Origin: CAYOHP01 sp964403795 [NCBI: uncultured bacterium]
GTDB taxonomy: Bacteria; Muiribacteriota; UBA6191; CAZXTJ01
Direction of reading: 5' to 3'
Assembly: GCA_964403795.1 (NCBI GenBank)
Contig: CAYOHP010000087.1
Location: 1 to 28,542, forward strand
Length of the DNA stretch: 28,542 bases
Shown here: in pieces, positions 24,538-28,542 of the stretch
Layout: the number at the start of each line of letters is the position of its first letter
Numbering within the stretch: position 1 is the stretch's first letter
Position numbers and translations under genes: made by a program
The notes under the pieces: model-generated
What the model was told of the DNA's origin: nothing
What the model saw: the letters and a program-made list of their open reading frames with translations, nothing else
Database searches by the model: none

Positions 24538-26294
24538 CGGCCTTCCCCCCGAGGACCCACCGGGCCGGGACCCTGGACGAGACCCACTTGGGATCCGAGG
24601 TCGCCCTCTGCGGCTGGGTGGACACCGTCCGCGACCATGGCGGGGTCCGGTTCCTGATGCTGCGCGACCACACCGGGAAGGTCCAGTGCGTCCTCCCGGG
24701 AAGCATCCCTGCCCCCGGCAAGGAGAGCGTCGTGGCGCTCCGGGGCAAGGTGCGGGCGCGACCCGAGGGAACCCGGGACGAGGCGCTGGCGACGGGAGCG
24801 GTGGAGTGCGAGGTCAGCGGGCTCGAGGTGCTCTCGGTGGCCGATCCCCTGCCGTTCCCGATCTCGGGCAAGGGCGAGGTCGGCGAGGAGGTGAGGCTCC
24901 GGCACCGGGTCCTCGACCTGCGCCGCCGCGAGCTCCAGGACCGGCTCCGTTTCCGGGCCCGCTTCCTCGGCGTGGCCCGGCGCACCCTCGAGCGCCACGG
25001 CTTCCTCGAGGTCGAGACGCCGATGCTCACCCGGTCCACCCCCGAGGGGGCCCGCGATTTCCTGGTGCCCTCCCGGCTGGAGCCGGGGACCGCCTTCGCA
25101 CTGCCCCAGAGCCCGCAGCTCTTCAAGCAGCTCCTGATGGTGGCCGGCTTCGACCGCTACTACCAGGTGGCCCGCTGCTTCCGGGACGAGGACCTCCGGG
25201 CCGACCGCCAGCCCGAGTTCACCCAGATCGACCTCGAGACCTCCTTCACCCCGCCCGAGGAGCTCTACCAGGTGTTGGAGGACCTGTTCCGGTCGGTGGG
25301 CGAGGAGTTCCCCGATCTCGGCCTGCCGGAGCCGCCCTTCCCCCGGCTCACCTGGCGCGACTCGATGCTCCGCTTCGGGAGCGAGAACCCGGACCTCCGC
25401 TCTCCCCTCGAGATCCGCGACCTCTCCGGCCTGCTCGCCGACACCGGTCTCGGGAGCCTGGTGGAGGGCGCGGCCGGCGGCATGGTGCTCAGGGTCCTGC
25501 CGGTGCCCGGGGGCCGGGCGCTGGCCCGCAAGGACCTGGACGGTCTCTCGGACCTGGCCAAACCCCGTGGGGGGAGGGGGGTCCTGTGGGCGCATCGGGG
25601 CGACGGCCGTCCCGTCTGTCCTGCCAAGGGGAGGATCGGGGAGGCTGCCGTCCACGCCCTGCTGGAGGCCGCCGGGATCGGGTCGGAGGACGTCGCCGTG
25701 TTCGTCGCCGACCGGGCTCCGGTGGCGGCCGAGGTCATGGGCGCGGTGCGCCTGGAGGTGGCCCGCCGTCTGGGGCCGCCGGTACCCGGCCACCGCCTGG
25801 TCTGGGTCACCGAGTTCCCCTGGCTCGAACTCTCGGCCTCCGACGGCCGCTGGTACGCCAAGCACCATCCCTTCACCCGGCCCTACGACGAGGACCTGGA
25901 GCGCCACCGCGACGACCCGGGCGCGATCCGGGCCCAGGCCTATGATCTGGTGATGGACGGCGCGGAGATCGGCGGCGGGGCGGGCCCCCACCACGACGAG
26001 CCGCCCCCGGCGAAGATGTTACCCCAGCGCGGGCTCGGGGAGGAAGAGGCCAAGGCCAAGTTCGGCTTCCTGCTCGAGGCGCTCCGCTACGGTGCCCCGC
26101 CCCACGCCGGCCTGGCCCTGGGCGTCGACCGGATCGTGGCGCTCCTGACCGGGGCGGCTTCGATCCGGGACGTGATCGCCTTCCCCAAGGCAGCGGACGG
26201 TTTCTGCCCGCTCACCGGGGCACCGAGTTCGGTGGGCTTCGAGGCCCTGCTCGACCTCGGCCTCCGACGGATCGGCCCGGGGGCCAAGGGGTGA
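24534..26294 (+). CDS. aspS: Aspartyl-tRNA synthetase, with an unusual Arg-to-Pro change
   Basis: This is a 586-residue bacterial-type AspRS: N-terminal OB anticodon domain (GWVDTVRDHGG, 27-37), class II core and a GAD insertion (about 290-425). Numbering runs with E. coli AspRS as I remember it: Glu171 in the TPEGARDF flipping loop, Gln195, Lys198, Arg217, Glu219, Gln231 and the HHPFT stretch are present. Late motifs EIGGG (Glu478) and GVDR (Arg533) are also present. Between them the usual SIRIH, whose Arg (489 in E. coli) holds the substrate carboxylate, reads AGPHH with Pro485. The next 20 residues also diverge (DEPPPAKMLPQRGLG) before the match resumes at EEEAKAKFGF. Length is conserved. 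This region includes the only TTA codon I noticed in the gene. A local sequence error is the simplest explanation; otherwise activity is in doubt. It is coupled to hisS and to the next gene by GTGA overlaps. Confidence 0.95.
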   Translation: MTAFPPRTHRAGTLDETHLGSEVALCGWVDTVRDHGGVRFLMLRDHTGKVQCVLPGSIPAPGKESVVALRGKVRARPEGTRDEALATGAVECEVSGLEVLSVADPLPFPISGKGEVGEEVRLRHRVLDLRRRELQDRLRFRARFLGVARRTLERHGFLEVETPMLTRSTPEGARDFLVPSRLEPGTAFALPQSPQLFKQLLMVAGFDRYYQVARCFRDEDLRADRQPEFTQIDLETSFTPPEELYQVLEDLFRSVGEEFPDLGLPEPPFPRLTWRDSMLRFGSENPDLRSPLEIRDLSGLLADTGLGSLVEGAAGGMVLRVLPVPGGRALARKDLDGLSDLAKPRGGRGVLWAHRGDGRPVCPAKGRIGEAAVHALLEAAGIGSEDVAVFVADRAPVAAEVMGAVRLEVARRLGPPVPGHRLVWVTEFPWLELSASDGRWYAKHHPFTRPYDEDLERHRDDPGAIRAQAYDLVMDGAEIGGGAGPHHDEPPPAKMLPQRGLGEEEAKAKFGFLLEALRYGAPPHAGLALGVDRIVALLTGAASIRDVIAFPKAADGFCPLTGAPSSVGFEALLDLGLRRIGPGAKG

Positions 26295-27400
26295 GCCGGC
26301 TCCTCGGATCCGCCTGGCTCCTTGGCGCGCTCCTGGCGGTGGTCTGGCTCGCCGGCCCGCTCCGGGCCGATCCCACGGCCGTCCCCGCACCGACTCCGGG
26401 GCCCGGGACCGGGTTCCTGGTGGCGGAACTCCTGGATCGCGCCAAGGTGGGACCCGAAGCCTTGCGGAGCGCGACCGCGCTGCAACCCGCGCTCCGGTTC
26501 GGCAATCGGGCGGGCGGCTTGCGGGGCTTCTTCGACCGGGCAGAGCGGTTCGCCCCCTTGGCGCTGAAGAACGCTTGGGGCTGGGGGCCCTCCGAGGCCC
26601 ACCGCGAGTTCGAGGATGCCGTCTCCGGCCGACGTCTCGACCATGCCGAGGCCCTGGCCTACTGGGGCCGGAGAGGCGCCGCCTTCTACCTCGACCTTCC
26701 TGAGCAGTCGGAGGGCCGGCTGTCCATGCTCCACCGGTACCTCTACCTGTTCGGGGAAGGAGAGGGCCTTCTGTTGGGCCGCACCGGACCCCACGTCGTC
26801 TGGGTCGAGGTCCGGGAGCGACTGGACCCCAGCCCGCAGGAACTCGAGATCTGGCGGGCCCGCACCGCAAGCGACCTGGAGGGAAAGCGCGACGCGCTCC
26901 TCGCCATGCGGACCGGGGAGAGGCAGCCCGGACGGCTGGCCGTCATCGACGAAGCGCTGGCCTCGTTGGCGCGAATCATGGCAGGCCCCCTCGATCCTCC
27001 GCTCCATCAGGCGGTCGAGGAGGTGCTGGTCTCCGATCCCATGCCGATCGACGGCGGCAGGTTCCGGATCCGCCGGTATGCCCGGGACCAGCTCCGGTTC
27101 TCGGGGGACCGGGTCGAACTCTGGGTGAGCGAGGGGAACCACCGGTTCCTGGCCTCGCCGGGGGAACTCTCCTGGTTCGAGGAGTGCGACCAACCCTGGA
27201 TCGTCGAGCCCCGCCACGACGGGCGGCTCCCGCTCATCGACCTCAGGGACTTCGAACAGCCGGAGAACCCGCTCCGTCTCCGGGCCATCGGCGAGTCCCT
27301 ACCGGAACTTCCCGGCTTCCTCGACTCCCCGGCCCTGGTCGTGGGTTTCCGCCAGCTCGCGGCCCGGCGCCCGGACCTCTTCGAGGTCCCACCCCGATAG
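26291..27400 (+). CDS. Secreted protein of unknown function, coupled to aspS
   Basis: This 369-residue protein has a signal peptide: hydrophobic 8-22 and cleavage probably after LRA at 24-26. The mature part is mixed alpha/beta, with one Cys and many Trp and Arg residues (for example KNAWGWGPSE and RYLYLFGEGEG). No enzyme motif or family signature is recognised. The GTG start overlaps the aspS stop by four bases (GTGA, 26291-26294), so it is likely translated from the same mRNA as hisS and aspS. It may be a planctomycete-type conserved hypothetical; a link to tRNA charging is not implied by the sequence. Confidence 0.72.
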   Translation: MSRLLGSAWLLGALLAVVWLAGPLRADPTAVPAPTPGPGTGFLVAELLDRAKVGPEALRSATALQPALRFGNRAGGLRGFFDRAERFAPLALKNAWGWGPSEAHREFEDAVSGRRLDHAEALAYWGRRGAAFYLDLPEQSEGRLSMLHRYLYLFGEGEGLLLGRTGPHVVWVEVRERLDPSPQELEIWRARTASDLEGKRDALLAMRTGERQPGRLAVIDEALASLARIMAGPLDPPLHQAVEEVLVSDPMPIDGGRFRIRRYARDQLRFSGDRVELWVSEGNHRFLASPGELSWFEECDQPWIVEPRHDGRLPLIDLRDFEQPENPLRLRAIGESLPELPGFLDSPALVVGFRQLAARRPDLFEVPPR

Positions 27401-27422
27401 CCCGGGCTCCCGTCGCACAGGG

Positions 27423-28442
27423 TCAGGCGGGTGCCAGGATCGCCCGCCAGCGCTCCAGCACCTTGAGGGCCGCACCCGTCCGGAGGATCGAGCGGGCCGC
27501 CCCCACCCCGTTCCACAGGTTCGATTCCACACCCGCGATCCAGAGGGCGGCCCCGGCATTGACCGCCACCAGGTCGGCGACCGGTTCGGGTCCGTGGCCT
27601 CCCAGGACCGAGAGCAGGATCATGCGATTGGCCGTCGCATCCCCGCCGCCGAGCGCCTCCGGGTCAGGAGGCGTGACCGAGAGTTCCTGCGGCGTCACCG
27701 AGAACGGGGTCACCCGCCCGTCCTCCAGCCGATGGCCGCGGGTGGCGGCCCGGGTGGTCAGCTCGTCCATCCCGTCCTCGCCGTGGAGTACCAGGGCCCG
27801 CCGGGTCCCCAGCAGCGCCAGGGTACGGGCCACCACCTCGGTGAGCGAGCCGTCGTAGAGACCGAGTACCTGGTACTCGGGTGTGACCGGGTTGGCGAGC
27901 GGCCCGAGCAGGTTGAAGAGGGTCCGGACCTTGAGGCTCCGGCGCACCGGGGCGGCATGCTTCATGGCCGGGTGGTAGGCGGGCGCGAACAGGAAGGTGA
28001 TCCCGGCCTCGGTCAAGGCCCGGATCGCCGCCGCCGGCCCGGGTTCGAGCGGGATCCCCAGGGCCTCGACCAGATCCGCCGACCCGCAGCGGCTCGAGAC
28101 CGAGCGGTTCCCGTGCTTGGCGACCCGGATCCCGGCCGCCGCGGCCACCAAGGCCACCATGGTGCTCACGTTGGGGGTGTCGAGCCCGTCGCCCCCTGTC
28201 CCGCAGGTGTCGAGCAGGGGACGGTCCCGGGGCACGTCCAGCCGGATCGAACGCGCCCGGAGCACCCGGGCCGCGGCCGCGATCTCCTCGGGGGTCTCGC
28301 CCTTGGTGCGCAGCGCGCAGAGGAAGCCGGCGAGCTGCGCCGGGTCCACCGACCCCTCCATGATGGCGGACATGGCCGCTTCCATGGTCTCCGCCGGGAG
28401 GTCGCCTCCCGCCATCACGGTCTCGAGAGCACTTCGGAGCAT
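27423..28442 (-). CDS. trpD: Anthranilate phosphoribosyltransferase
   Basis: This enzyme joins anthranilate to phosphoribosyl pyrophosphate in the second step of tryptophan synthesis. The product has 339 residues from the ATG at 28442, the usual length; this start gives the typical MLxxALExV opening. A GTG at 28466 would add eight residues. Signatures are LLDTCGTGGD (76-85), with the glycine-rich PRPP loop at 81-85, NVST (91-94), KHGNRSVSSRCGSAD (109-123) and later FNLLGPLANP. All are intact. No other trp gene is nearby in the window, so trpD is separate from any trpE, trpG or trpC here. It faces the secreted-protein gene tail-to-tail with a 22-bp gap. Confidence 0.95.
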   Translation of the reverse strand: MLRSALETVMAGGDLPAETMEAAMSAIMEGSVDPAQLAGFLCALRTKGETPEEIAAAARVLRARSIRLDVPRDRPLLDTCGTGGDGLDTPNVSTMVALVAAAAGIRVAKHGNRSVSSRCGSADLVEALGIPLEPGPAAAIRALTEAGITFLFAPAYHPAMKHAAPVRRSLKVRTLFNLLGPLANPVTPEYQVLGLYDGSLTEVVARTLALLGTRRALVLHGEDGMDELTTRAATRGHRLEDGRVTPFSVTPQELSVTPPDPEALGGGDATANRMILLSVLGGHGPEPVADLVAVNAGAALWIAGVESNLWNGVGAARSILRTGAALKVLERWRAILAPA

Positions 28443-28456
28443 GGCCGGGTTCGTAC

Positions 28457-28462
28457 TACCAT
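28457..28462 (+). promoter_or_regulatory. Putative -10 element (TACCAT) of a leaderless transcript at right edge
   Basis: TACCAT ends eight bases before the ATG at 28471, the same spacing as at hisS, and no Shine-Dalgarno sequence lies between. It also lies in the short region upstream of trpD on the other strand. Confidence 0.4.
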
Positions 28463-28470
28463 GCACGGCG

Positions 28471-28542
28471 ATGCGACGTCCTCACCTGGCCGCCCTGGCG
28501 GGAGTCCTGGTCCTCTCGGGTGCGACCCTTCCGGGACGGTTG
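28471..28542 (+). CDS. Start of a secreted protein gene, cut by the window edge
   Basis: Only 24 codons are visible, beginning MRRPHLAALAG and continuing as a hydrophobic core (VLVLSGATL) like a Sec signal peptide. It runs divergent from trpD with 28 bp between the two preferred starts. The TAnnnT hexamer eight bases upstream supports the start. Nothing can be said about the mature protein. Confidence 0.5.
   Translation, partial: MRRPHLAALAGVLVLSGATLPGRL

Noticed and set aside
24534-26294. aspS as a pseudogene
   Set aside because: The frame is full length, in a coupled operon, and all other motifs are intact; one divergent patch is not enough to call it broken.

Overview
The window is a GC-rich (about 70% by eye), densely coded stretch of bacterial chromosome. 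It has 14 complete or near-complete protein genes plus the first codons of another. I see no tRNA, rRNA, CRISPR array, insertion sequence or phage gene. Two receptor-type Ser/Thr kinases, several large secreted proteins of unknown function, a membrane protein with a prokaryotic RING-like finger and a nitrite-oxidoreductase-type iron-sulfur subunit suggest a high-GC Planctomycetota or a similar large-genome lineage. This assignment is inference from gene content only; there is no rRNA or other strong marker.

Region 1 (1-3775, + strand) is the tail of a molybdo-enzyme operon. It holds a beta (Fe-S) subunit close to NxrB of Nitrospira and anammox bacteria, a TorD/NarJ-type assembly chaperone overlapping it by 17 bp, and a GAF + degenerate histidine kinase + receiver protein. 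The catalytic alpha subunit is expected just upstream, outside the window. The beta-subunit reading frame is open to the left edge, and its first residues are probably also outside.

Region 2 (3812-7575, - strand) encodes a secreted von Willebrand A-domain protein and, upstream of it, a HAD-family hydrolase. Region 3 (7695-10046, +) is a two-module FtsX/MacB-type ABC permease with no ATPase gene beside it.

Region 4 (10036-20398) looks like a signalling and cell-surface cluster. A membrane Ser/Thr kinase (-) is divergent from a 1123-residue secreted coiled-coil protein (+). A second membrane Ser/Thr kinase (+) follows, and it runs tail-to-tail, with a 49-bp coding overlap, into a 727-residue membrane protein (-). 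That last protein joins a PH-like N-terminal part, multiple membrane segments, a Cys/His finger and a predicted beta-solenoid.

Region 5 (20615-27400, +) has a secreted alkaline-phosphatase-superfamily enzyme, a small secreted protein, and a tight run hisS-aspS-secreted protein joined by two 4-bp GTGA overlaps. Region 6 has trpD on the - strand and, divergent from it at the right edge, the start of a secreted protein.

Three sequence-level observations stand out. A TAnnnT hexamer lies 6-8 bases before the start codon at four separate genes, two of them sharing an 11-base identical block, which suggests leaderless transcripts. The hybrid kinase next to nxrB has lost its phospho-acceptor His and its N-box Asn residues while keeping an intact receiver. 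The aspartyl-tRNA synthetase carries Pro where the family has an essentially invariant substrate-binding Arg.
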